Shown: positions 1 to 7,338, numbered from the stretch's first letter. The stretch: DNA of 24,677 nt from an uncultured Eubacteriales bacterium (GCA_902373515.1 CABKML010000021.1:1-24677), one strand, 5' to 3'. The notes: generated by a model not told the origin, from the letters alone. A program made the numbers and translations.

Positions 1-1045
1 AGGAAGAAAATTCAGCACCTACCGCTACTCCAAAATGCCTAACCTTAAACCTTCCACAACCATCGTCCAACCAAGGATTTAGTCTTACTCCATCAACAAT
101 AATGGAAGATACTGCCGTCCCATGATTATAATCTTTTGGATTTTTAGGTATATCTTCTGAGACCATATCATGATATTCAACCCAATCACTAAAATAAACA
201 CTTTCATCGAATAAAGTATCTATCACCCCAATTGTAGGTTCAATAGTTGGAGATGGTATAGCCGCCTTTTTTGTTTGATACTCATTGATAAAATCATCAG
301 GTGATAACCTTGATAAATCAACGGTTGCCATTGAAACAAGATAAGGTGCTTTTTCGAAAAGTAGTTCTACCTGCTTTTCGTCTAGGTAAACAGTTTGATT
401 ATCTAAAATTCTGCTACTTAAAATATCTATCCCTAGTCTTTCAAATAATAATTTGGTATCTTTTCTTACGTCATACAAAGTTATAATGCTCTGCTTTACA
501 TCTATCGTAGGTAACTCTACCTCAAAAGAATCAATATATGATACATCTGCAATCACCTGTTTAAATATTGACATACTCACAGAGAAGTCTTTAAAAACTC
601 TTGGATTTACAATATTTTTATCTTCAAATATGCTCTTATTAATCTTTCCTTCAAATTTTTGAGACAATATATTTGAAGTATCTGTAATCAACTCTATACT
701 TTTAGTCAAATCATACTCATCAAGAAAATATGTGATGATATGTTTGCTCTTATCTCTATTAAATTTTGCTCCAACAATTGCTTCATTAGAATCCGCCCCT
801 TTAAAAAGTCCAGCAATTCGATTACTTTTCGCAACAATCTTATTGTAATAAACACTAACCAAAACACCTTCAAACGGCTTTGTTTCTTTATCCCAGAATT
901 CTTTAATCTGGATTAGCTGAGATCTTAATACTAATAAATGATCTGTATTGACTTCCATTTTCCCATTCATAGATATACCTCCACGCATACCATTTTTACT
1001 GGCTTGCACAAAGCGTTTACCTCTTAATTCCAAGACATTATTCAC
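1..1045 (-). CDS. Subtilisin-like (S8) serine protease, 3' end cut by window edge
   Basis: The reading frame runs from a GTG at 1045 to the window edge, giving 348 residues without the C-terminus. The GTG overlaps the last codons of the upstream ATPase gene by 8 bases and has an AGGAGG about 9 bases before it, so the two are translationally coupled. Residues 1-270 form an N-terminal region with no motif I recognise. The S8 catalytic domain then begins: GVIDT with the catalytic Asp at residue 276, and NHGTAVSSI with the catalytic His at residue 308. The catalytic Ser lies outside the window. AAA ATPase plus S8 protease pairs are known from prokaryotic conflict systems; the role here is inference. 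No signal peptide is seen, so a cytoplasmic protease is likely. Confidence 0.85.
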   Translation of the reverse strand, partial: MNNVLELRGKRFVQASKNGMRGGISMNGKMEVNTDHLLVLRSQLIQIKEFWDKETKPFEGVLVSVYYNKIVAKSNRIAGLFKGADSNEAIVGAKFNRDKSKHIITYFLDEYDLTKSIELITDTSNILSQKFEGKINKSIFEDKNIVNPRVFKDFSVSMSIFKQVIADVSYIDSFEVELPTIDVKQSIITLYDVRKDTKLLFERLGIDILSSRILDNQTVYLDEKQVELLFEKAPYLVSMATVDLSRLSPDDFINEYQTKKAAIPSPTIEPTIGVIDTLFDESVYFSDWVEYHDMVSEDIPKNPKDYNHGTAVSSIIVDGVRLNPWLDDGCGRFKVRHFGVAVGAEFSS

Positions 1046-2105
1046 TACCTAATTCCTCCTTCTTTAATTTTCTTGATACAGCACTTTTAGACTCCCCTTT
1101 TAATTTTTCTATTTCTCTTACAGTAAATCCTTCTTCATGAAGTTGTTTTATATCCTTTTGATCCAAACTCCCTATCAAGCTATTGTATAATCTTTTCAGA
1201 TAATCATACTCAGAACCAACATCGCTAAATGCAAGTGATGTTTTTATAATGTTTTTTAATTCTCCAGGATAAGGTATTTTCTTTGCTGTCTTCAATATTT
1301 TTTTAAATAATCTTGTATCCTTGGATATTCCTTTAAAATTCTTAATAAATGAAGAAAAATAATATTCAGCAACTTCTATTAAATCCTCATCGCTATACCT
1401 ATTGAAATTAATAACAGCATCAAATCTCCTAATTAATGCTTTATCAAAATTTGAATATAGATTAGTTGTTGCAATAAGTACAATCTCTTTATTAAGGTCT
1501 GTCAATCTATCCAATTCTCTTAAAATTGTAGATGTTACTCTTCCCATCTCTCTAATATCATTAGAATTAATTCTATCCAAAGCAATAACATCAATTTCAT
1601 CAAATAAAACCACAACCTTATTTGCATTTGGAAGCATATTTATTTCTCTAAATACTTTTATTATGTTTTTATTAGTCTGTCCCAACTTGCTATCTATCAA
1701 GTTTTCAAAATCCACCCTAAAAAGATATCTATCCAATAATCTTGCAACATTTTTGGCTGCTTCTGTTTTTCCACTTCCCGGTAATCCTTCAAATAAAAAA
1801 ATATTAATACCAACATTATGGTTTACAGCGTTAATAATACCTTTTATATCTTCTGTTATTTCAAGCGGTAAATTTAAAGCCTCTAAATTTCTTATTTCTA
1901 CTTGTTTTAAAAACTCACTTTCAAAATCACTACTTTGTGGTGAATATAAATTTGATTCAGATATTAACCCCATAATATATTCAGATAACTGATAATCTCC
2001 TATGCTATCAAAATATCTTGCTATTGCTATCGCCTCATTTCTAAAGGAATTTTCATTCCTTTCCACATGGTATTTTATTAAATTCAAAACATTTTGTTTT
2101 TTCAT
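1038..2105 (-). CDS. AAA+ ATPase, partner of the S8 protease
   Basis: This is a 355-residue AAA+ protein. Walker A is GLPGSGKTEAAK with Lys113, and Walker B is VVLFDEID with Asp169/Glu170; sensor-like ATTN follows. The C-terminus (DIKQLHEEGFTVREIEKL, then SAVSRKL) looks like a helix-turn-helix. The frame is open to an ATG at 2126, but AGGAGGT lies at 2114-2120, 8 bases before the ATG at 2105, and a TATAAT at 2128-2133 would start transcription downstream of 2126. I therefore place the start at 2105. The gene overlaps the protease gene downstream, so the two form one transcription unit. Inferred role: an ATP-dependent sensor or activator of the protease, possibly also a DNA-binding autoregulator. 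Confidence 0.85.
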   Translation of the reverse strand: MKKQNVLNLIKYHVERNENSFRNEAIAIARYFDSIGDYQLSEYIMGLISESNLYSPQSSDFESEFLKQVEIRNLEALNLPLEITEDIKGIINAVNHNVGINIFLFEGLPGSGKTEAAKNVARLLDRYLFRVDFENLIDSKLGQTNKNIIKVFREINMLPNANKVVVLFDEIDVIALDRINSNDIREMGRVTSTILRELDRLTDLNKEIVLIATTNLYSNFDKALIRRFDAVINFNRYSDEDLIEVAEYYFSSFIKNFKGISKDTRLFKKILKTAKKIPYPGELKNIIKTSLAFSDVGSEYDYLKRLYNSLIGSLDQKDIKQLHEEGFTVREIEKLKGESKSAVSRKLKKEELGSE

Positions 2106-2127
2106 ATTGTCATACCTCCTCTTCATT

Positions 2128-2168
2128 ATTATATCACAAATTGGGACGCATTTCTATACTTTTGGGAC
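2128..2168 (-). promoter_or_regulatory. Promoter of ATPase/protease pair with 21-bp-spaced direct repeats
   Basis: A perfect -10 (TATAAT, 2128-2133) lies just upstream of the ribosome binding site. There is no good -35 at 17 bases (TAGAAA). The heptamer GTCCCAA (minus strand) occurs twice, at 2141-2147 and 2162-2168. The copies are exactly 21 bp apart and flank the -35 position on one helix face, as expected for a regulator dimer or tandem binding site. Confidence 0.55.
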
Positions 2169-2216
2169 AAAAATTATTTTTTTGTACCAAAGGTTATATT
2201 AGCAATCATTCATGAA

Positions 2217-2253
2217 TAAAAAAGAGCCGGTGCAGTCCTAAGACTACACCGAC
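2217..2253 (-). terminator. Rho-independent terminator after SSB-like gene
   Basis: On the minus strand, 12-bp arms at 2242-2253 and 2226-2237 (with GU pairs) enclose a 4-base loop. They are followed by TCTTTTTT. It sits immediately after the stop of the SSB-like gene and separates it from the ATPase/protease promoter. Confidence 0.85.
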
Positions 2254-2260
2254 CATATAT

Positions 2261-2740
2261 TTATCTCTCAGCTTCTTTTGATGCTTCTTTCTTTTCTTTA
2301 GGCTTTTCCTTATCTTCAGCCTGATATTTTTTGATAGCTCCAAGTACAGATTCTTTCTTTTCTTCTTGTCCTTTCATCTGTTCCTTTGCCTTTAACAGCT
2401 TTGAAGAAAGTATCCTGATATTGCTATGCTCCTTGCCGTTATCATCAATGGATATTCTGATCTGCCCAAAAAGTTTTACAAAATCTCCCTGCTTAAAATC
2501 CTTTGGAAGATCACTCTTTTCTCCATAAGCTGAGCAATTATGATATACCTTATTTCCCTCATCATCTTTAGAAACAACTGAGGAATTTGCCACCTTAAAG
2601 GCTTCTCCGTTTTTATTTTCCCTTTCAACTACTTCGACTTTTCCTACAATATTTCCAACGATATTGACAAGATTATCTTTCTCCTCTTGAACATAAGGAA
2701 GATCTTTTATCTGCCCCTGTTCTCTCAATTCTTCAATCAT
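2261..2740 (-). CDS. SSB-like OB-fold protein, probably the C-terminal fragment of a larger mobile-element protein
   Basis: The 159-residue product has an OB-fold-like core from LVNIVGNIVGKVEVVE through KVYHNCSAYGEK to FVKLFGQIRISIDDNG. A charged Lys/Glu tail follows. This resembles the SSB-type domains carried by conjugative elements of Clostridia. The frame stays open upstream of the ATG at 2740 (reading NLLHEEFDY) until it runs into an IS-like hairpin ending at 2787. The original protein was therefore probably longer (possibly an ArdC/LtrC-type protein with an SSB tail) and was cut by an insertion; that parent is my inference. A GAGGA about 9 bases before the ATG could permit expression of the fragment. 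A strong terminator follows. Confidence 0.6.
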   Translation of the reverse strand: MIEELREQGQIKDLPYVQEEKDNLVNIVGNIVGKVEVVERENKNGEAFKVANSSVVSKDDEGNKVYHNCSAYGEKSDLPKDFKQGDFVKLFGQIRISIDDNGKEHSNIRILSSKLLKAKEQMKGQEEKKESVLGAIKKYQAEDKEKPKEKKEASKEAER

Positions 2741-2786
2741 ATAGTCAAATTCCTCATGCAGTAAATTAAGGCTATCATTTTGTACC

Positions 2787-2826
2787 GACCCCCAAAAGTT
2801 AGACCAAAATCTAACTATTGGGGGTC
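2787..2826. mobile_element. IS3-like terminal hairpin, remnant of an insertion sequence
   Basis: Two 17-base arms (GACCCCCAAAAGTTAGA and its inverted partner) match at 16 of 17 positions around a 6-base loop. The GACCCCC(A)nGTTAGA pattern resembles ends of IS3-family elements, which may carry such a palindrome upstream of orfA. No transposase frame is present beside it, so this is a solo end or a collapsed element. It abuts the truncated SSB-like frame. Confidence 0.55.
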
Positions 2827-2893
2827 ACATCATTTTTTCTATCGTCTTACAAATTTAGTATTTAATTTTTCAGTTCGTCAAACTGGGATTGGT

Positions 2894-3343
2894 TTAATAA
2901 ATCTTTTCAAACACCTCGCATAACATAGGTGCTTGTTCATAAAAAATTTTGCCAACCAATTTATATTCTTCAAAAAAGAATCTGTCGTGAACCTCTCTCC
3001 AATACCTATAGCTTCTATCACCTTCCCCCTCATGCCATGCATGTTCTGGTGTAATTAAGTTATAAGGCATGATATACACTACCTTTGTTTGAGTGATACA
3101 CACCGGCTCTTCTGAACCATTGAGAATAATATTATACTCTCCTACCTGTGGTATATCCTCTCCAACTTCATATAGTTCATATGCTGAGGTCGTAGCTGTC
3201 TTAATTTTACGATTAACTAATTCTGCCAATTCATCAGCCATTTCTTTAGTATTTCCAAAACTCCAAGCTTCATATTTTATGTCATTAGGTAACTTCTTTT
3301 CATTGCAAAATTTAATCCAAAACGCTTTGACTTTATCATCCAT
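2894..3343 (-). CDS. ASCH-domain protein
   Basis: This 149-residue protein is the length of YhfF-type ASCH proteins and shows their pattern. NRKIKTATTSAYELYE is followed by GEDIPQVGEYNIILNG, then EPVCITQTKVVYIMPYN, and a late HAWHEGEGDRSYRYW segment. The ATG at 3343 has GGAGG 8 bases upstream. ASCH is a PUA-like beta-barrel, and some members hydrolyse modified cytidines or bind RNA. The substrate here cannot be told. It is a single-gene cassette with its own promoter inside the island. Confidence 0.8.
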   Translation of the reverse strand: MDDKVKAFWIKFCNEKKLPNDIKYEAWSFGNTKEMADELAELVNRKIKTATTSAYELYEVGEDIPQVGEYNIILNGSEEPVCITQTKVVYIMPYNLITPEHAWHEGEGDRSYRYWREVHDRFFFEEYKLVGKIFYEQAPMLCEVFEKIY

Positions 3344-3401
3344 TTAAACTGCCTCCACAACTTCAAATTTATCTAGCTCTATTATTTCAAATATACCCTC
3401 G

Positions 3402-3431
3402 ATTATATAGTTATAACAGTAAATCTTACAA
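3402..3431 (-). promoter_or_regulatory. Sigma-A-type promoter of the ASCH gene
   Basis: On the minus strand a TTGTAA at 3426-3431 is separated by 18 bases from a perfect TATAAT at 3402-3407, about 60 bases before the ASCH start codon. Confidence 0.6.
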
Positions 3432-3524
3432 TCTTGTAATTACCGTATTTCTATTAAGCTTAACCTAACGCTTTTAAATCTAATGCTTGATATTCCCTTT
3501 ACTATTTACGGCTTATATCTGAGA

Positions 3525-4430
3525 CTATCCTTCCAACAAATCATAGAAAGTCCGCTCATCTATGATTTCTATATCTTGCCCCTCAAGTTTTAACTTTTCT
3601 GCTTTCTTATGCTTTGAAGACTTCTCACCTTTAAGAATTGCATTGTAGTCATTGTCACCAAGTATCAGATAGTTAGTCTGCTTATTCACGCTATTATCTA
3701 AGATACCGCCGAGATTCACTACAAGCTGCATAGCATCTTTTCGAAGCATTTTCTCAAGCTTACCGGTGAAAATCACATGTCGATTATAGAAAAATCCACC
3801 TTCATCAATGACCGCTTCAGTAGGCTTAATAGCTTTGATATCTATTCCTTTGTCGCCGTGGCTTTCGCCGGTGATCCATAAATCTTCAATAGCGAGATTC
3901 TTCTCAGCCATACCGGCTTTTACGGCATCGTATAATTCTTTTGTTGATACGCAGTCTGATAAAGCACGATGTTCGTTATTATGTAAGCCTAAGTAGTCAG
4001 TTAAATCGGAGAGTCTGTGATGCTTCAACTCAGGATACAGTTTACGAGCAAATTGCGTCGTATCCATATACTGATTAGACAATTGTTCCTTAAAGCCTTC
4101 ATTCAAAAAACGCATATCAAAAGAAGTACTATGCCCAAGAATAATATCCTCACCAATAAATGAAAGCACAGCCGTTTTCACATCAGCGATAGACGGCATA
4201 CTCTCCAACATGTCATTAGTTATTCCTGTTAATGCTGTAATAAAACCATCTACTTCTGTACTCGGTTTAATCAACTGGTCATAACGATCTACGATTTCAT
4301 TGTTCCTGACCCTTAAAATACCAATTTCAATAATTTCATCGTAATACGCAGATAAGCCGGTCGTTTCAGTATCCAGCACACAGTAATCATCAATGAGTTG
4401 CTTAGTGTAATTTGAGTTTGAATTGGACAT
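3525..4430 (-). CDS. DnaQ-type 3'-5' exonuclease with C-terminal BRCT domain
   Basis: The 301-residue protein starts with a DEDD exonuclease domain. ExoI is DTETTG (Asp20, Glu22), ExoII is in GHSTSFDMRFL, and ExoIII is HRALSD (His154, Asp159), making it a DEDDh enzyme. From about residue 213 a BRCT domain follows: VIFTGKLEKMLRKDAMQL, then VNLGGILDNSVNKQTNYLI. The combination resembles the epsilon-like proofreading/repair exonucleases of Bacillota, in which BRCT may mediate DNA-end or protein contacts. The ATG at 4430 has AAGGAG 9 bases upstream and is preferred over the in-frame ATG at 4448. No polymerase gene is adjacent; it stands alone with its own promoter. Confidence 0.88.
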   Translation of the reverse strand: MSNSNSNYTKQLIDDYCVLDTETTGLSAYYDEIIEIGILRVRNNEIVDRYDQLIKPSTEVDGFITALTGITNDMLESMPSIADVKTAVLSFIGEDIILGHSTSFDMRFLNEGFKEQLSNQYMDTTQFARKLYPELKHHRLSDLTDYLGLHNNEHRALSDCVSTKELYDAVKAGMAEKNLAIEDLWITGESHGDKGIDIKAIKPTEAVIDEGGFFYNRHVIFTGKLEKMLRKDAMQLVVNLGGILDNSVNKQTNYLILGDNDYNAILKGEKSSKHKKAEKLKLEGQDIEIIDERTFYDLLEG

Positions 4431-4470
4431 AAAAAGCATCTCCTTCATCTATTGAAATCAGCTCGTACTA

Positions 4471-4499
4471 ATTATATCTTGAAAGCTAAGTGCCTTAAA
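4471..4499 (-). promoter_or_regulatory. Promoter of exonuclease-BRCT gene
   Basis: A perfect TATAAT lies at 4471-4476 on the minus strand, with a weak -35 (TTTAAG) at 17 bases. The 21-bp repeat array starts about 20 bases upstream of the -35. Confidence 0.45.
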
Positions 4500-4519
4500 C
4501 ATAAAAAACAGGTCGATTG

Positions 4520-4603
4520 TAACTCTGAAACTATTGCTCTGTACTCTGAAACTATTCATAGGAATCCTGAAACCTTAGCTTGGAACTCTGAAACCTTTTT
4601 AGG
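4520..4603. repeat. Four tandem units of a 21-bp repeat upstream of the exonuclease gene
   Basis: The core CTCTGAAAC(T/C) recurs with its central TG at 4527, 4548, 4569 and 4590, an exact 21-base period (third copy TCCTGAAACC). Read on the minus strand it is GTTTCAGAGT. On the plus strand the units read as heptapeptides of the type NSETIAL / YSETIHR / NPETLAW, but I see no support for a real gene there. Its place between a terminator and a promoter suggests a protein-binding array or a dispersed repeat family. Confidence 0.75.
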
Positions 4604-4607
4604 CATC

Positions 4608-4631
4608 AAAAAAGACGGTATTACTACCGCC
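4608..4631 (-). terminator. Terminator of the GIY-YIG gene
   Basis: On the minus strand, GGCGGTA, loop GTAA, TACCGTC, then TTTTTT. It lies about 25 bases after the stop codon of the GIY-YIG gene. Confidence 0.85.
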
Positions 4632-4654
4632 TTAATTATTTACACATAACGTAT

Positions 4655-5545
4655 TTAGATTTCCTTTTCTTCTAGCATTTTCAGTGAGATACCATTTTCT
4701 GTTTTCCAGTCGGTCTTACCGTTTGTTGTCATTCCTAAAACAAATGAAGCGGCATAAGATGGACTCTTAAATAAATAATTCTTGGTGAGCTCACCATCTT
4801 TAATTTCGTTATTTTGTTTGCACCGCTGTCTTAGCTCTTTTATGCTATCTGGGATAGCATCAGAATCTGTTTCTTCGATCTGGCTTCCTACTAATACAAC
4901 AAATCCCTCGCTTGTTCGTTTACAATGTGCTTCTATGGTTTTATTCGATCGCTTAATCTTTCGAGAAAGACTTAATAACAGTTCATTATCGTCTTGCTCT
5001 TCAACTACAGATGCTTGCGTTCTTACTAAAGGTACGAAAATCTTATATCCTAAAACACCAAGCATCATCTTAAACTGCTCAACATAAACCTCTAACTCCG
5101 CTTCTTTTTCTTCCGTCACATTACCAGGGTTAGGATCATTACCATTCCTTACTTTGTAACGAGCAGTATCAATAGCAAGGTTAGTAAATTTGTTTTCAAG
5201 ATAACTTATTTCCGTTGGTCCCCAAGAATTGTCACTTGTCGTAAACATAACCGCTTCACTAAAGTAAAAATCGTCTTTTAGATGTTCATTAACTCTAAAA
5301 AGAACACCTTCACCGTTTTTCCTGATGCCAGCTTGCCCGATGTATACTTCATCCTCGTCATTATCATTCTTGCCAAACAAAAAATAAACGCCACTCTGCT
5401 TGAGTTGTGCTCTATTCTTACATTTATCCAGATAGGTTCTAGGGACTTTATAAGCTAAACCGCTCCAACTAGGAAGCGTGCATTTAATACGCCCGGTAAC
5501 ATCACCGTCCATTAAAAAAAAGTTAAAAGTTTTACTATTACTCAT
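4655..5545 (-). CDS. GIY-YIG nuclease-family protein with C-terminal DUF4357-like domain
   Basis: This 296-residue protein has the GIY-YIG signature: GVYFLFG (52-58) and VYIGQAG (YIG 68-70), an Arg at 84 (FRVNEHL) and a Glu at 117 (YLENKF), the expected catalytic set. The last 45 residues (NYLFKSPSYAASFVLG, then NGISLKMLEEKE) look like DUF4357. Such proteins are common on mobile islands; whether this one cuts DNA and what it recognises cannot be told. I chose the ATG at 5545 because GGAGAG precedes it and a TATAAT at 5580-5585 lies downstream of the longer alternative start at 5590. Confidence 0.82.
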   Translation of the reverse strand: MSNSKTFNFFLMDGDVTGRIKCTLPSWSGLAYKVPRTYLDKCKNRAQLKQSGVYFLFGKNDNDEDEVYIGQAGIRKNGEGVLFRVNEHLKDDFYFSEAVMFTTSDNSWGPTEISYLENKFTNLAIDTARYKVRNGNDPNPGNVTEEKEAELEVYVEQFKMMLGVLGYKIFVPLVRTQASVVEEQDDNELLLSLSRKIKRSNKTIEAHCKRTSEGFVVLVGSQIEETDSDAIPDSIKELRQRCKQNNEIKDGELTKNYLFKSPSYAASFVLGMTTNGKTDWKTENGISLKMLEEKEI

Positions 5546-5579
5546 AGGAATTTCTCTCCATCGATACCCAACTAATCTT

Positions 5580-5585
5580 ATTATA
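5580..5585 (-). promoter_or_regulatory. -10 element of the GIY-YIG gene
   Basis: A perfect TATAAT on the minus strand, with only a weak -35 (TGTTAA at 17 bases). It sits 35-40 bases before the chosen start codon and decides between the two possible starts. Confidence 0.45.
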
Positions 5586-5610
5586 CTCAACCTGTAACTC
5601 TTTTAACAGC

Positions 5611-5645
5611 AAAAAAGCTCGTCAGTGACTTACTGATATGCTTTT
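5611..5645. terminator. Hairpin with flanking T/A runs, likely terminator of the recombinase remnant
   Basis: AGC and TCAGT pair with ACTGA and GCT around AAGTC, with a 3-base internal mismatch. T6 follows on the minus strand and TTTTATTTT on the plus strand, so it could work in both directions. Confidence 0.55.
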
Positions 5646-5673
5646 ATTTTATCTTATCACATTTCCTATAAGC

Positions 5674-5802
5674 TTAACACTTTAGTTCTGTTTTGCTCCC
5701 ATCAAGGAAAGTAAACTCAACCTTTCCATCTTGATGCACAGTTAGATAGTCAACCATACCTTTGAAATACAGATAGTCTAAAAGTAATTTACATAGTAGC
5801 AT
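5674..5802 (-). pseudogene. C-terminal remnant of a site-specific (serine) recombinase
   Basis: A 42-codon frame on the minus strand ends MVDYLTVHQDGKVEFTFLDG followed by SKTELKC and a stop. The pattern of a hydrophobic stretch, then (V/I)xVxxDGxVEFxFxDG, then a polar tail, is typical of the very end of large serine recombinases of mobile elements. There is no catalytic domain. I infer a decayed integrase or transposon recombinase, marking the inner edge of the island. The match is from memory of the family, not from a search. Confidence 0.5.
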
Positions 5803-5804
5803 AC

Positions 5805-5835
5805 AAAAAATGGCTCCAACATATAGCTGGAGCCA
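5805..5835 (-). terminator. Terminator of the surface-protein gene
   Basis: On the minus strand TGGCTCCA pairs with TGGAGCCA around a 9-base loop, followed by TTTTTT. It lies about 45 bases after the surface-protein stop. Confidence 0.9.
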
Positions 5836-5880
5836 CCTTTTAATAAACAATGCCGGTTACTTAAAACGGGCAGTGCCTAC

Positions 5881-7338
5881 TTATTTGTTTTCTTCCATCA
5901 TTTTCTTCTTACGAAGAATTGCAAGTCCGGCAATCGAGAAACCTAGCGCTGTGAGCAAGCCTGCAAACGATGCCGATTCACCTGTCTTAGAAATCATGCC
6001 AATATGCTTTTCAGGCTGCGGCTTGAGTTCCGGCGTAGGCGTAGGCGTAGGCTGATTAGGCTCCGGATTCGGTGCCGGAGTTGGATCCTGTGTCGGCACA
6101 GAATCTTTCGTGTAAATAGCATACACAGTCATATCGCTATTAACTAAGCTTGCTCCCGTAAACGCATCACCTTTACCGTCAGCCTTCGTATTCCATTCCT
6201 TGAAAGTATAACCGTCCTTCGTTGGATCCTTCGGCATGGACTCATCAGTATCAATAGCCTTACCGGTTTCTACCTTTACTGTTGCATGCGTCTTATCGCC
6301 GTCCTTGAAAGTAACCGTGCTTCGAATTTGCTTCCAATTAGCATTGAACACGGTATTAGCATTCAAAATATACGTATCACCCGGATTATAAGTTTGACCG
6401 GCAACATCTACCCAGTTTAAGAACTGATAATCTTCGCGCGTAGGCGCTTGAGCAAACGTAATTTTTTTACCGGCTATAGTTACTTCGTACTTCGTGTTCT
6501 CATTTTTATTATTGAACACTCCTCCATTTGCGTTAAAAGTCGCACGAGCATTCCATTGTGCACGGAGTAAAAATATGCCGTCATACAATGGGTCTAATTT
6601 CTCATCGTTCCACAACATCCAATCGCGACTATAATCAGAAAATGGCGATTTGCTATTCCAGTAGTAGCGCTTGCCTACAACATTTTTTTGTCTATACGAA
6701 TCAGTATCGGGTAACTCGGTAAACCATCCGCCAAATACTAAATTATCTTTTGTTGGATCAGCTGGAAAATCAACCGTATTATCTTTTTTTACCGTATTGA
6801 CGATTGCATCTGATTGACCGTCAACTTTTCCTCCCTGTAAGTCGAATTTCACCTTCATTTGATCCAGCGAAATACGTACAGGCATACTACTATCAACAAT
6901 TACTTTAAATTCAGCATAATTTCCAGTTGGTTTAGGATACGTATAATCAGACTCCCACGAAAGATTATAGCCTTCAGGAAGCTTTGAAGTATCAACTTTA
7001 ATAGTTACTTTTTCACCATTTGCAAAACTTCCAACAGTACGTTCACATCTATTATTTAATTGTTTCGCAACTTCAAGTTCTTGCCCCTGACTGTCGATAA
7101 CTGTTATGGGAAGATTTTTCCACATATTTTCCATTTCAGGACTAAGCTGTCCAAGCGCCCCGGGCGTTGTATGACCTTTGCCTAATTCTTTTGCATAGTT
7201 TATAGATATTTGTAGTGGTTGCTTATTCGTATTATTAACTTCAACTGCTTGTGCAGTGACTATACCGGCAAAAAGTCCAATCGCTGCTATAAAAGCAACT
7301 ACTAAACTAACAACTTTATTTATTCTTTTATTATTCAT
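5881..7338 (-). CDS. Secreted, wall-anchored protein with InlB-type repeats
   Basis: The 485-residue product has an N-terminal signal peptide (basic MNNKRINK, a hydrophobic stretch, cleavage likely after TAQA near residue 31). A roughly 120-residue region of unknown fold follows, then three InlB B-repeat/Flg_new-like modules (starts: VKFDLQGGKV, ATFNANGGVF, STVTFKDGDK). Next is a Pro-rich wall spacer (PTQDPTPAPNPEPNQPTPTP). The C-terminal sorting signal is ISKTGE at 449-454, a hydrophobic helix and a KKK tail. Canonical sortase A motifs read LPxTG; here Pro is Ser. The start is ATG 7338; a TTG at 7350 is also in frame but less likely. Monocistronic, with its own terminator. An adhesin-like role is inferred. 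Confidence 0.85.
   Translation of the reverse strand: MNNKRINKVVSLVVAFIAAIGLFAGIVTAQAVEVNNTNKQPLQISINYAKELGKGHTTPGALGQLSPEMENMWKNLPITVIDSQGQELEVAKQLNNRCERTVGSFANGEKVTIKVDTSKLPEGYNLSWESDYTYPKPTGNYAEFKVIVDSSMPVRISLDQMKVKFDLQGGKVDGQSDAIVNTVKKDNTVDFPADPTKDNLVFGGWFTELPDTDSYRQKNVVGKRYYWNSKSPFSDYSRDWMLWNDEKLDPLYDGIFLLRAQWNARATFNANGGVFNNKNENTKYEVTIAGKKITFAQAPTREDYQFLNWVDVAGQTYNPGDTYILNANTVFNANWKQIRSTVTFKDGDKTHATVKVETGKAIDTDESMPKDPTKDGYTFKEWNTKADGKGDAFTGASLVNSDMTVYAIYTKDSVPTQDPTPAPNPEPNQPTPTPTPELKPQPEKHIGMISKTGESASFAGLLTALGFSIAGLAILRKKKMMEENK

Noticed and set aside
1402..1992. Plus-strand 196-codon frame opposite the ATPase
   Set aside because: It is the antisense shadow of the AAA+ gene: no binding site and no recognisable domain.
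4520..4603. CRISPR array
   Set aside because: Units are degenerate, the period is only 21 bases, and there are no distinct spacers and no cas genes.
4452..4649. Plus-strand 65-codon frame with SET heptads as a real gene
   Set aside because: It has no ribosome binding site, runs into the terminator of the neighbouring gene on the other strand, and its periodic protein sequence simply reflects the 21-bp DNA repeat.
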